Assembly (NCBI RefSeq): GCF_000379605.1
Contig: NZ_KB902735.1
Span: 78,975-142,974, forward strand
Source: Rhizobium giardinii bv. giardinii H152
Lineage (GTDB): Bacteria; Pseudomonadota; Alphaproteobacteria; Rhizobiales; Rhizobiaceae
DNA length: 64,000 bases
Direction of reading: 5' to 3'
Both the position numbers and the translations under genes were made by a program. Shown one piece after another: positions 42,353 to 51,067 of this stretch (positions are counted from its first letter, which is position 1; each line of letters opens with the position of its first letter). The notes beneath the pieces are model-generated. The model made no database searches. It was given only the letters and a program-made list of their open reading frames with translations, and was not told the DNA's origin.

Positions 42353-44272
42353 ATGACGTTTCGCAATCTCTCCATTCTCCAGAAGATCGGCCTTGTCGTA
42401 TTCGTCATGGGGCTCTCTTCGCTGGTCATCGCCTTTGTCGGAGCGCGGGGGATTTCGGCGCTCGAATCGGCGATCGTATCGGTCGGCAACAAGGAGGAAG
42501 TCGCCCGCGAGGCGATGGACCTGCGCGTCGACATCATCGCCATCAGCCGCATGACCTACCAGCTGGCCGCGCAGCCTGAAAAGGCAACGGATTTCCGCGC
42601 AGAAACGGAAAAGCGCGCCAAGGAAATGCTCGAGCGCCTGCCGAAGATCGAAGCGGCGGCCGATGCAACGGAACTCAAGCAGCTGCAGACGATCCGCGCG
42701 ACGCTCGAAACCTATTTCGGCGAAATCCGCGCCATGGTTGATGTCGCCGAAAAGAACGGCAAGGACACCGCCGCGATCAAGGCCGGCCTCGACAAGGCGC
42801 TCGCCGCGCAGAAGACCGTAACCAGCGCCGTCAAGGAATACAGCACCTATTCGGGCGGGGCGCTTGCGAGTGCCCGCGCCGACGCCCTGCAGTCCTCGTC
42901 GCTGGCGCTGGTCATCGCCATCGCATCGGCCGCGGCCTGCATCGTGCTGGGCGCAGTGGCGAGCCTTCTCGTCGCGCGCCGGGGGATTGCTGCACCGGTT
43001 CGCGCTCTGACGGCCGCCATGAGCCGCCTGGCCGAGGGTAACCTCGACAGCACCGGCACCGATGCCGAGCGCAAGGACGAGATCGGCGAAATGGCCCGCG
43101 CCGTCGAAGTCTTCCGCCGCAACGCGCTGGCGATGCGCGACATGAAGGCCCAGGAAGCGGCACTCCATGCCCTGAGCAGCGATCTGCAGTCGAGCATCAG
43201 CGCCGTCGTCGCGGCCGCCGTCGCCGGCGATTTCACCGGCCGTATCGGCAAGGATTACCAGAACGACGATCTCAACCGCTTCGCCGGCAGCGTCAACGAA
43301 CTGGTCGACAGTATCGACAGCGCCGTCGCGGAAGTGCGCCGCGTCATCGCCGCCCTGGCCGACGCCGATCTGTCGCAGAGCATGGAGGGCCAGTTCCAGG
43401 GCGCCTTCGCCGAGCTGCAGCAGAACGTCAACACCACCATGCTGACCTTGCGCTTGACCATGCAGAATGTCCGCGGTGCTGCCGGCACCATCAAGGAAAG
43501 CTCCGCCGAACTGAGCTCTGCCGCCAACGACCTGTCCAAGCGCACCGAGCAGCAGGCCGCCGCGCTCGAGGAAACCGCCGCAGCATTGGACGAGATCACC
43601 GCGACCGTCCGCGCCTCCTCCTCGCGCGCCAACGAAGCCCGCGACATGGTGCGGGAGACGAAGGAGAGCGCCGGCAAGTCGGGCGAGATCGTCCGCGATG
43701 CCGTCAGCGCCATGAGCCGCATCGAGGGCTCGTCGAGCCGCATCAGCCAGATCATCGGCGTCATTGACGAGATCGCCTTCCAGACCAACCTGCTTGCCCT
43801 CAATGCCGGCGTCGAGGCAGCGCGGGCAGGCGAGGCAGGCCGCGGCTTCGCCGTTGTCGCCCAGGAAGTGCGCGAACTGGCGCAGCGCTCGGCCAATGCC
43901 GCCAAGGAAATCAAGACGCTGATCAGCGCCTCTGCCTCGGAAGTCGAAGGCGGCGTCTCGCTGGTCAGGGCGACCGGCGATGCGCTGCTGGAGATCGAGC
44001 AGCTCGTGCTGCGCGTCAACGACCACGTCGAAAGCATCGCCACGGCCGCACGCGAGCAGGCGACGGCGCTTGCCGAAATCAACACCTCCGTCAACCAGAT
44101 GGACCAGATGACGCAGAAGAACGCCGCCATGGTCGAGGAGACGACGGCCGCCAGCGAGACGCTGGCCGAAGAGAGCCGCCAGCTCCAGACCCTGCTTGCC
44201 CGCTTCAAGCTGGAAGAGGCAAGTCGCGTATCGCATTCACAACCGCAGCAACGCACCCGTTACGCGGCCTGA
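42353..44272 (+). CDS. Methyl-accepting chemotaxis protein
   Basis: A 639-residue chemoreceptor. TM1 (about 12-30) and TM2 (about 183-205) enclose a periplasmic four-helix sensor of about 150 residues. HAMP domains follow (about 206-260, with a second HAMP-like repeat to 370), then the signalling domain, whose hairpin tip reads IIGVIDEIAFQTNLLALNAGVEAARAGEAGRGFAVVA. The C-terminal tail ends RTRYAA, a sequence without a clear CheR-docking pentapeptide. It sits alone without che genes. Ligand unknown. A perfect hairpin follows the stop. Confidence 0.93.
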   Translation: MTFRNLSILQKIGLVVFVMGLSSLVIAFVGARGISALESAIVSVGNKEEVAREAMDLRVDIIAISRMTYQLAAQPEKATDFRAETEKRAKEMLERLPKIEAAADATELKQLQTIRATLETYFGEIRAMVDVAEKNGKDTAAIKAGLDKALAAQKTVTSAVKEYSTYSGGALASARADALQSSSLALVIAIASAAACIVLGAVASLLVARRGIAAPVRALTAAMSRLAEGNLDSTGTDAERKDEIGEMARAVEVFRRNALAMRDMKAQEAALHALSSDLQSSISAVVAAAVAGDFTGRIGKDYQNDDLNRFAGSVNELVDSIDSAVAEVRRVIAALADADLSQSMEGQFQGAFAELQQNVNTTMLTLRLTMQNVRGAAGTIKESSAELSSAANDLSKRTEQQAAALEETAAALDEITATVRASSSRANEARDMVRETKESAGKSGEIVRDAVSAMSRIEGSSSRISQIIGVIDEIAFQTNLLALNAGVEAARAGEAGRGFAVVAQEVRELAQRSANAAKEIKTLISASASEVEGGVSLVRATGDALLEIEQLVLRVNDHVESIATAAREQATALAEINTSVNQMDQMTQKNAAMVEETTAASETLAEESRQLQTLLARFKLEEASRVSHSQPQQRTRYAA

Positions 44273-44313
44273 GCGATCAACCGGCCAGCAAAACCGGACA
44301 GCAAACAAGAATG

Positions 44314-44340
44314 AGGGGAGGACGGCAACGTCCTCCCCTT
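44314..44340 (+). terminator. Terminator-like hairpin after the chemoreceptor gene
   Basis: A ten-bp perfect stem GGGGAGGACG/CGTCCTCCCC with a GCAA tetraloop, 42 bases after the stop. It is followed by only two T, so efficiency is uncertain. Confidence 0.65.
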
Positions 44341-44467
44341 GCGCATTTCGTGTCGTCGCGCTGGAAGGCGCCGGTCTCGCAAGCCGCCCGAAAGGTGGAC
44401 CGGGCCGCGTTCAGGTCGTAGAATGAAACCTTCCTTGTGGGCTGAGGCTTCAGGGCAGGAGGCGCAT

Positions 44468-45292
44468 ATGGCTATATTCATGGACCGGCATGACTTTTCG
44501 GCAATTACCGCGGCCGACGCTGCCGAGGCGCACCGCAGGGATATCGAGATACAGGATAGGTACGGGGTCAAGTTCCTGACCTACTGGTTCGACCAGCAGC
44601 GTGGAACCGTGTTTTGCCTCGTGGATGCGCCCGATGCGGAAACGGCCCAATGCGTGCACCGCGAGGCGCATGGCTACATCGCCGGCGAGGTTGTCGAGGT
44701 CGCGTTGTCGGCGGTCGAGGCGTTTCTCGGCCGAATACAGGACCCCGAGCAGGCCCCGGGACAATCCTCGGGCGAAATGGACTGCGGCCATCGGGCAATC
44801 CTGTTCACCGACATCGTCGGCTCGACGGCGATGACATCGCGCCTCGGCGACCGCATGGCGACCGAACTCGTCAGGGCGCATGATTCCATCGTGCGCAGAT
44901 GTCTTGGCCATGCCTCGGGCCGCGAGGTGAAGCACACCGGCGACGGCATCATGGCGACGTTCGCCGCGACATCCGCGGCCGTCGATTGCGCAATGGCCAT
45001 TCAGCAGGAATTCAAACGGTACAACCTCGGCAACTCCGAGCCTATTCATGTTCGCATCGGACTGGATTGCGGCGAGCCCATCGAGGACAGCCGCGACCTG
45101 TTCGGCTCCACCGTGCAGCTTGCCGCTCGATTGTGCGCTGCGGCCTCCAGCGACCAGATTCTGGTGTCGGAGAACATTTTTCGAGAGTACGGCGCCACCG
45201 ATGTCTTCGGTCACGCGACCCGCCGGCGGCTGAAGGGATTTGCGAAGCCCATGCTGGCCTTCCAATGCGACTGGGCTGATGCCGGGGTTTAA
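44468..45292 (+). CDS. DUF4242 (nickel-binding-like) plus class III cyclase fusion
   Basis: A 274-residue two-domain protein. Residues 1-85 are a DUF4242/SCO4226-like ferredoxin-fold domain (FMDRHDF, FLTYWFDQQRGTVFCLVDAP, HREAHGYIAGEVVEV), whose relatives bind nickel. Residues 105-265 form a class III cyclase with metal Asp residues in ILFTDIVGSTAM and HTGDGIMATF and the IGLDCGEPIEDSRDLFGSTVQLAARL segment. A sensor domain joined directly to a cyclase suggests metal- or small-molecule-controlled cyclic nucleotide production. AGGAGG lies just before the ATG at 44468. Single-gene unit. Confidence 0.88.
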   Translation: MAIFMDRHDFSAITAADAAEAHRRDIEIQDRYGVKFLTYWFDQQRGTVFCLVDAPDAETAQCVHREAHGYIAGEVVEVALSAVEAFLGRIQDPEQAPGQSSGEMDCGHRAILFTDIVGSTAMTSRLGDRMATELVRAHDSIVRRCLGHASGREVKHTGDGIMATFAATSAAVDCAMAIQQEFKRYNLGNSEPIHVRIGLDCGEPIEDSRDLFGSTVQLAARLCAAASSDQILVSENIFREYGATDVFGHATRRRLKGFAKPMLAFQCDWADAGV

Positions 45293-45364
45293 GACCGCCA
45301 GATCCAGCCCGACGCCCCCGGGGACGACGACCTAAAACTTTTTCACGAAAAAAATTCGCCGGCA

Positions 45365-45391
45365 TGTCGATTGTGCCGGCGCTCGTTCGTC
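45365..45391 (+). promoter_or_regulatory. Predicted ECF42-type promoter
   Basis: TGTCGA at 45365-45370, a 17-bp spacer, then CGTC at 45388-45391, as expected for promoters used by ECF42 sigma factors. It lies about 50 bp before the YCII/DGPF gene, the usual ECF42 target, and the matching sigma factor gene is downstream. Confidence 0.7.
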
Positions 45392-45440
45392 GTAGGAGCA
45401 GGAAGGTCGATGTGGCCTCCGCCAACAAGAGGAGAAGACG

Positions 45441-45863
45441 ATGCGTGTCATAGTCATGGTAAAGGCGACTGAGGAGAGCGAAGCGGGGATCATGCCCTCG
45501 ACCGAGCTCATGGAGGCGATGGGCAAGTTCAACGAGGAACTGATCAATGCCGGCGTCATGCTGGCGGGCGAGGGGCTGCATCCCTCGTCGAAAGGCAAGC
45601 GTATCGCCTTCGACGGTCCCAGCCGCACCGTGATCGACGGCCCCTTCGCCGAAACCCGCGAACTGGTCGCCGGCTTCTGGATCTGGGAAGTCAAGGACAT
45701 GGCCGAGGCGGTGGAGTGGGCGAAGCGCTGCCCCAATCCGATGCCGGGCCCGAGCGAACTCGAGATCCGCCAGGTGTTCGAGGCCGCCGACTTCGGCGAC
45801 GCCCTGACGCCGGAACTCGCCGAGCAGGAGGAGCGTCAGCGCCAGAAGCTGGCCGGCCACTAG
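45441..45863 (+). CDS. YCII-related DGPF domain protein
   Basis: A 140-residue ferredoxin-like YCII/DGPF protein: VIVMVKATEESEAG at the start, the signature IDGPFAETRELVAGFWIWEV (about 66-85), and AKRCPNPMPGPSELEIRQVFE. Proteins of this type are encoded beside ECF42 sigma factors and are their known targets; enzymatic function is not established. GGAG precedes the ATG, and an ECF42-like promoter lies upstream. The sigma factor follows, separated by a palindromic repeat. Confidence 0.9.
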   Translation: MRVIVMVKATEESEAGIMPSTELMEAMGKFNEELINAGVMLAGEGLHPSSKGKRIAFDGPSRTVIDGPFAETRELVAGFWIWEVKDMAEAVEWAKRCPNPMPGPSELEIRQVFEAADFGDALTPELAEQEERQRQKLAGH

Positions 45864-45885
45864 AGCCGGATGGTTGCAGGTTGAA

Positions 45886-46063
45886 TCACGGTACACGACA
45901 GGACCGAGAATACCCCCCTCTGTCACTTCGTGACATCTCCCCCTCAAGGGGGAGATCGGGAGCAAGAGGCCAGCCCCAAGCCAATCTCCCCCCTTGAGGG
46001 GGAGATGCCCGGCAGGGCAGAGGGGGGTGAGACGGCCACTGTCGTGTGCTGTGAGGTCGAATC
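45886..46063. repeat. Palindromic intergenic repeat (second type), copy 6
   Basis: Same element as copies 4 and 7 but in the opposite orientation. CACGGTACACGACAG and GAATACCCCCCTCTGTCACTT begin it, the core ATCTCCCCCTCAAGGGGGAGAT and its mate CTCCCCCCTTGAGGGGGAG lie inside, and GGCCACTGTCGTGTGCTGTG ends it. It is inserted between the YCII gene and its sigma factor. Confidence 0.82.
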
Positions 46064-46172
46064 GACCTGAAAGCTGAATCCGCTCTGCAAACAAAGAAGT
46101 AGCCGCGCCGCCACCACCATCCGTCGCCGCTGCCGCTTGACGTGGCCCTTGCACCTCCCGTAAGCGGAAAGC

Positions 46173-47435
46173 ATGGCGGCGACGGAAATCCACCAGACGA
46201 TCGAGACCGTGTTCCGGATCGAACAGGCCAGGCTCATCGCGGGCCTGGTGCGAATGGTGCGGGACGTGAACCTCGCCGAAGACCTGGCCCAGGACGCCCT
46301 CGTGGCAGCCCTGTCCGAATGGCCGAAGACCGGGGTGCCGAAAAACCCGGGCGCCTGGCTGATGGCCGCTGGCAAGCGCCGGGCCATTGACGGCTTCCGC
46401 CGCAGCAAGATGCTGGCGCGCAAGCACGCCGAGATCGGCCGCGACCTCGGGGACGAAGGTGTCGACCCCGTCGCGGACATCGAGGCGGCCATGGATGACG
46501 ACCTTGGCGATGAGCTGCTCGGCCTGATCTTCACCGCCTGCCACCCGGTGCTCTCGCCCGAGGCGCGCGCGACGCTGACGCTGCGCCTGATCGGCGGGCT
46601 GACGACGGACGAGATCGCCCGTGCCTTCCTCTCCAGCGAAGCGACCATCGCCCAGCGGATCGTGCGGGCCAAGAAGACGCTCGGCAAGGCCGGCCTGACC
46701 TACGAAGTGCCGCGCGGGCCGGACCGCAAAGAACGTCTCGCCTCGGTGCTCGAGGTCATCTACCTGATCTTCAACGAGGGCTATGCGGCGACCGCCGGCG
46801 AAGACCTGATCCGCCCGGCCTTGTGCGCCGAGGCCCAGCGCCTCGGCCGCATCCTCGCCGGCCTGGCGCCGGGCGAGCCCGAGGTCTTCGGCCTTCTCGC
46901 TTTGATGGAAATCCAGGCCTCGCGCCTCAACGCCCGAACGGCGCCGGACGGCTCGCCGGTTCCCTTGACCGAACAGAACCGAGCCCACTGGGACCAACTG
47001 CTGATCCGGCGGGGCCTTGCCGCTCTGGAGCGCGCCGAAGCGCTCGGCGGCGCGGGCGGTCCCTATGCCCTGCAGGCCGCACTCGCCGCCTGCCATGCAA
47101 GGGCAAGAAAGGCGGAAGAGACGGATTGGCAGAGGATCGCCGGGCTTTACGATGAACTGCGGGCGGTCATGCCGTCGCCGGTGGTCGACCTCAACCGGGC
47201 CGTGGCCCACAGCATGGCCTTCGGGCCTAGGGCCGGCCTTGCCCTCCTGAACGAGATCGAGCAGGCGGGTGCCTTGCGCGACTACGCGCTGCTGCCGGCA
47301 GCCAAGGGCGATTTCCTGTTCCGCACTGGCCGGCTGACCGAGGCCGGGGCAGAGTTCGAGCGCGCTGCCGCGCTCACGCGCAACGCGCGCGAAAAGGCCT
47401 TCCTGCTCGGACGCGCGGCTGCCTGCGGCGGCTAG
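46173..47435 (+). CDS. ECF42-type RNA polymerase sigma factor with C-terminal TPR-like extension
   Basis: A 420-residue sigma factor. Region 2 (about 12-80, AEDLAQDALVAALSEWP and GAWLMAAGKRRAIDGFRR) and region 4 (about 118-175, LTTDEIARAFLSSEATIAQRIVRAKKTL) are followed by a long DUF6596/TPR-like domain (about 185-415) that marks the ECF42 group. No anti-sigma gene is present, as usual for this group; the extension itself is thought to control activity. The start has GGAAAG directly upstream. Likely target: the YCII gene just before it. Confidence 0.92.
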   Translation: MAATEIHQTIETVFRIEQARLIAGLVRMVRDVNLAEDLAQDALVAALSEWPKTGVPKNPGAWLMAAGKRRAIDGFRRSKMLARKHAEIGRDLGDEGVDPVADIEAAMDDDLGDELLGLIFTACHPVLSPEARATLTLRLIGGLTTDEIARAFLSSEATIAQRIVRAKKTLGKAGLTYEVPRGPDRKERLASVLEVIYLIFNEGYAATAGEDLIRPALCAEAQRLGRILAGLAPGEPEVFGLLALMEIQASRLNARTAPDGSPVPLTEQNRAHWDQLLIRRGLAALERAEALGGAGGPYALQAALAACHARARKAEETDWQRIAGLYDELRAVMPSPVVDLNRAVAHSMAFGPRAGLALLNEIEQAGALRDYALLPAAKGDFLFRTGRLTEAGAEFERAAALTRNAREKAFLLGRAAACGG

Positions 47436-47535
47436 TGGATTCCCGACGACGTGGCGTCATGCAAGTCTGCTGGATGCGCAGTGGTCGCGGTCATCTGTTT
47501 CCGGTCAGCAGCCCCGGAAGGACTGCGTCGAACCG

Positions 47536-48217
47536 TCATCCTGCGACGCGCGCGGCCGACGCGGCCAGGATGAGCTCGCGGACGGCATGCAGGTCGCTGA
47601 CAACGCCCGTGCATAGGGACTGGATTTCCGGGGTTGGGCCAAGAAGATCGGGGACCATGAAAGTCATCATTTCGGCAGCAGATGCGGAGCGAACCCCGTT
47701 GTGGGAATCCTCCAGAGCCAGGCATAGAGTGGGGGCCACGCCAAGACGCTTCGCCGCCGTCAGGAACGGGTCGGGCGAGGGTTTGCTGGCGACATAATCT
47801 GTGTCCGATGACCGCATGGAATCGGTCGGCCAGGCCATGGGCGGAGAGATGGCTCTGCACAGTGGAGTGGGCCGACGAAGTCGCGATACATCGCGGCATC
47901 GCGAGCTGGTCAAGAAAGTCGAGCAGTTCGACGACGCCGGGCTTCAGCCGGAGTTGCGTGGCGGCCAGCAACTCGAAATGGCCGATCATCTGTGCGAAAT
48001 ACTGGTCTATGGGAAAATCCGGTCCCATTTGTTCCAGAAGCAATACTCTGCTCTGGACCCAAGGCACGCCTATGGTGCGTTGAATAACGGCTGTCGGCAG
48101 GTCGTGACCTCCAACGGCTGCAGCCGCCAGAAACGCCTCTTGATAGAGTGTCTCGGTATCGAAAATCAGCCCGTCCATGTCGAAGATCACGGCGACTGGC
48201 ATATGAGGAAGCGTCAT
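47536..48217 (-). pseudogene. HAD-superfamily phosphatase gene with frameshift
   Basis: Reads as a beta-phosphoglucomutase-like HAD hydrolase of about 225 residues but in two frames. From 48217 to about 47800 it encodes VAVIFDMDGLIFDTETLYQ (catalytic Asp pair), CIATSS (motif II) and FHAVIG. From about 47808 the frame one step over continues DYVASKPSPDPFLTAAKRLGV and LALEDSHNGVRSA (motifs III and IV) to the stop at 47536. One base gained or lost near 47795-47808 would explain it. Every catalytic motif is present, so the change is recent, or it is a sequencing error. Confidence 0.82.
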
Positions 48218-48413
48218 TTTCCACGTATAGTTGATGCCCCGCAGCTCGGCAACAGCATGCACGGGGCTCGGAACTCGTTGGAGCGTTTGGGCTCCCGCGG
48301 GCCGCGTCACCACCTTACAATCTGTCCGACCCCGCAAGGCGCACCCGCAGACTCGTCACTTTTCGGCGTTGTTCAAGCCTGCAGGTCCTTCGCGGCGCAT
48401 GCGAATGCGGTCG

Positions 48414-49373
48414 TCACGCCGCCAGCTTCAGCCCGATGCCCCACGGGTCGACGAGCGAAACGGTGGCGCCGGTGCGCGTCACCGGAATTTCCAGCGCCTC
48501 GAGCCTGGTGATCGCCGTCTCGAGCTTGGCCGGGTCGTTGAAATGCACGGTGTAGTCCGCAAGGCCGGTCATGTTGTCCTGGCGCTTCGGCGCGCCGCGC
48601 GAATTCCAGATATTGGCGCCGACATGATGGTGATACTTGCCCGAGGCGAAGAAGCTGGCGCCGGGGTACGTCGCCATCAGGTCGAGCCCGAGCACGTCAC
48701 GGAAGAAGGCGTTGGCCTGCGGAATGTCGGAGACCTGCAGGTGGATATGGCCGATCGCCGTGCCGTGCGCCATGCCGTCCCACCTGTCCTTCGGCGCCTC
48801 GTCGTAGAGCGCCTGCAGGTCAAGCGGCAGCGTCGCCATCCTCACCATGCCGTCGTCGATATAGTTCCATTCCTGCCGCGGCCGGTCGCGATAGACCTCG
48901 ATGCCGTTGCCCTCCGGGTCACCGAGATAGATCGCCTCGCTCACCAGATGGTCGGACGCGCCCTGCAGCGGCACGTTGTTGTGGGCGATATGGGCGAGCC
49001 AGCGGCCAAGTTCGGCGCGGTCGGGCACGAGGAAGGCCGTGTGGAACAGGCCCGGCGCATTGCGCGGCGCAACGGCGGCATTGCCCTGCGTCGTCAGCGT
49101 CAGAAGCGGCCGCCCGGCAACGCCGAGCGTCTCGCCGCTCGCCGTCTTGTCAATCGGCGTCAGGCCCATGATCTGCTGATACCATGACGATACCATTGGC
49201 AGGTCGCGAACCACCAGATGCGAGTGATCGATATAGGCCGGCATGCGGACGGCGTGGGTTGCGGCGTGCTCTGTCATTGTCGTGCTTTCTGCCCTGGTTG
49301 CGGCTGCGGCGGTTCCCGTTGCCAGCGCTGTCGCCGACAACTTGATGAAGGTGCGTCTGTCGAAGCCGGCCAT
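48414..49373 (-). CDS. Tat-exported VOC (glyoxalase/extradiol dioxygenase-like) protein
   Basis: A 319-residue protein with two vicinal-oxygen-chelate modules (about 43-170 and 195-319). The first module holds HSHLVVRDLPMVSSWYQQIMGL and HTAFLVPDRAEL; the second holds IGHIHLQVSDIPQANAFFRDVLGL and a His-rich YHHHVGAN. Probable metal ligands are the His and Glu residues (GNGIEVY). It resembles CatE-like catechol 2,3-dioxygenases but begins with a clear twin-arginine leader (DRRTFIKLSATALATGTA), implying export. AGGGG precedes the ATG. Substrate unknown. Confidence 0.85.
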   Translation of the reverse strand: MAGFDRRTFIKLSATALATGTAAAATRAESTTMTEHAATHAVRMPAYIDHSHLVVRDLPMVSSWYQQIMGLTPIDKTASGETLGVAGRPLLTLTTQGNAAVAPRNAPGLFHTAFLVPDRAELGRWLAHIAHNNVPLQGASDHLVSEAIYLGDPEGNGIEVYRDRPRQEWNYIDDGMVRMATLPLDLQALYDEAPKDRWDGMAHGTAIGHIHLQVSDIPQANAFFRDVLGLDLMATYPGASFFASGKYHHHVGANIWNSRGAPKRQDNMTGLADYTVHFNDPAKLETAITRLEALEIPVTRTGATVSLVDPWGIGLKLAA

Positions 49374-49475
49374 GGCGCATTCCCCTTTGAAACTCTTGCA
49401 AACCTATATGGCGCGCCCGCGGCGTCCACGAAAGGTGGCGTATTGAGGAAGTACCGTTCTCGCCCTGTTGACAAT

Positions 49476-49645
49476 CACGGTACGACAGTGGCCGTCTCAC
49501 CCCCCTCTGCCCTGCCGGGCATCTCCCCCTCAAGGGGGGAGATTGGCGTGGGCTAGCCTCTTGCCCCGATCTCCCCCCTTGAGGGGGAGATGTCACGGAG
49601 TCACAGAGGGAGTATTCCCGGTACTGGTCGTGCACTGTCGTTGAC
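49476..49645. repeat. Palindromic intergenic repeat (second type), copy 7
   Basis: Begins CACGGTACGACAGTGGCCG, contains ATCTCCCCCTCAAGGGGGGA with its mate CTCCCCCCTTGAGGGGGAGA, and ends TATTCCCGGTACTGGTCGTGCACTGTCG. The two ends are imperfect inverted repeats. Same orientation as copy 4. Confidence 0.82.
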
Positions 49646-49741
49646 CTGCGACCGCATGGCCGGTTGTGAATTTTCCCCGAATACACCTATATTCTAATTT
49701 ATCCGCGCCAGGCGGCGAGGGTCGGCAAAACAACGGCCCAG

Positions 49742-49761
49742 GAGGCAGGATATCCTGCCTC
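49742..49761. promoter_or_regulatory. Perfect 20-bp palindrome in the usp leader
   Basis: GAGGCAGGATATCCTGCCTC, 32 bases upstream of the universal stress protein ATG. It could be a dimeric operator or, in RNA, a hairpin near the ribosome site. Function unknown. Confidence 0.6.
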
Positions 49762-49793
49762 TCCGCCGGTGCGGCGAACCCGAGGAGACAGTC

Positions 49794-50216
49794 ATGTATT
49801 CGAGAATCATCGTCCCGATCGCCATGGACCAGCTGGAGCACGGCGAAACGGTGCTGGAGCGCGCCAAGTCGCTGCTGGACGAGGGCGGCGAAATCATTCT
49901 CCTGAATGTCGTCGAGGATCTGAATGCCTATGCGCAGGGCTACATGATTGTCGACTTTCCGCTGGAAATGGTCGAGGCATCCCGCAAGCATGCGATGAAC
50001 ACGCTGACCGAGCTCCAGCAGAAGCACGGCGTCAAGGGCCGCGTCGAAATCCGCGTCGGGGGCGCAGCCGGTGTGATCAACGCCTTTGCGGAGGAGATGG
50101 AGGGCGACCTGGTCATCATCGCCTCGCACCGGCCGGGCCTGATCGACTACTTCATCGGCTCGACCGCAAGCCGCGTCGCCAGCCATTGCAAATGCGCCGT
50201 GCTGATCGATCGCTGA
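49794..50216 (+). CDS. Universal stress protein, UspA family
   Basis: A 140-residue single-domain Usp: start YSRIIVPIAMDQLEHG, middle EIRVGGAAGVINAFAEEMEGDLVIIASHRPG, end YFIGSTASRVASHCKCAVLIDR. The GS-TA-R segment forms the ATP-binding loop, and the Gly-rich spacing G-x2-G-x9-G(S/T) appears partly as HRPGLIDYFIGST. Cytosolic dimer linked to stress survival. GAGGAGA precedes the ATG. Single-gene unit. Confidence 0.92.
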   Translation: MYSRIIVPIAMDQLEHGETVLERAKSLLDEGGEIILLNVVEDLNAYAQGYMIVDFPLEMVEASRKHAMNTLTELQQKHGVKGRVEIRVGGAAGVINAFAEEMEGDLVIIASHRPGLIDYFIGSTASRVASHCKCAVLIDR

Positions 50217-50392
50217 ACCGGGATTGCCGGGCGCGGCTTACGGCGCCGGGTGAAATTGGCCGTTCGTGACCTCGGGCACATGATCCGATAGAGTGAAAGC
50301 GCGTTCTCCGGTACAGTGGGGATCGAGGCGCTGCCGGCGTTCAGCGCCATTGCCGAAGGCAATATCGGAGCGTCAGAGCGAAGGAATGTTTC

Positions 50393-51067
50393 ATGACAGA
50401 CCGGATCCGCCCGCTGCAACCGGGAGAGGCCGCGCCCGCGTTCGTGCTTCCCGCCGCCAATCGCGAGGGTTTGGCCTCTCTCGCCAGCCTGCTGGGCCGG
50501 CCGTTCCTCATCGGCTTCTATCGCGGCCTGCACTGCCCCTTCTGCAGGCGTCAGGTCGGACAGCTTTCAAGCCTGCAGCCCGCGCTGCAGGCCATGGGCG
50601 TCGAGACGCTGGCCGTGATCAATACGCCGCTCGAGCGCGCGCGTCTCTATTTCCGCTACCAGCCGACGCCGGTGACGCTGCTGTGCGACCCGGACTGCCG
50701 CACGCACCGGGCCTTCGGCGTGCCACGCGTCGAGGTGCTGCCCGATGGCAGCAGCGAGCAGCCGGAGTGGCCATTGCGGACGACAATGGCGGATTTCCTG
50801 GGCGCGCGCATCAATCCCGGCGGCGAAATGCCAGAGCCGCTGCCGCCGATGGAAGCCAATACGGTTCTCAATGCCAAGGACGGATTCGAGCTCGACGAAG
50901 CCGACAAGACGATTTTCGCAAACCACGGCACGCAGCTGGTCGGGCACTTCCTGGTGAATGCGGACGGCATTGTCGGCTGGGCGCAAATCGAGGCGCGGGA
51001 CGGGCCGAACAGCCTCGGCGTTTTCCCGACCGCGGCCGAGATTATGGCCGCAGCCGGCAAGCTCTGA
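50393..51067 (+). CDS. Peroxiredoxin-like AhpC/TSA family protein
   Basis: A 224-residue thioredoxin-fold protein of the AhpC/TSA (redoxin) group. The active motif is GLHCPFCRRQVGQL, with Cys48 and Cys51, so it has a CxxC pair rather than the single peroxidatic Cys in a Thr-x-x-Cys setting of true peroxiredoxins. This points to thiol-disulfide or peroxide reduction in the cytosol. AAGGA lies upstream of the ATG. No signal peptide. Neighbouring Usp and msrB genes also serve stress roles. Confidence 0.85.
   Translation: MTDRIRPLQPGEAAPAFVLPAANREGLASLASLLGRPFLIGFYRGLHCPFCRRQVGQLSSLQPALQAMGVETLAVINTPLERARLYFRYQPTPVTLLCDPDCRTHRAFGVPRVEVLPDGSSEQPEWPLRTTMADFLGARINPGGEMPEPLPPMEANTVLNAKDGFELDEADKTIFANHGTQLVGHFLVNADGIVGWAQIEARDGPNSLGVFPTAAEIMAAAGKL

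Larger units (their letters stand above)
49374..49793. other. Intergenic region upstream of the universal stress gene
   Basis: About 420 bp holding repeat copy 7 (49476-49645), a short AT-rich stretch (49660-49705) that may be promoter DNA, and a perfect 20-bp palindrome at 49742-49761. Confidence 0.55.
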
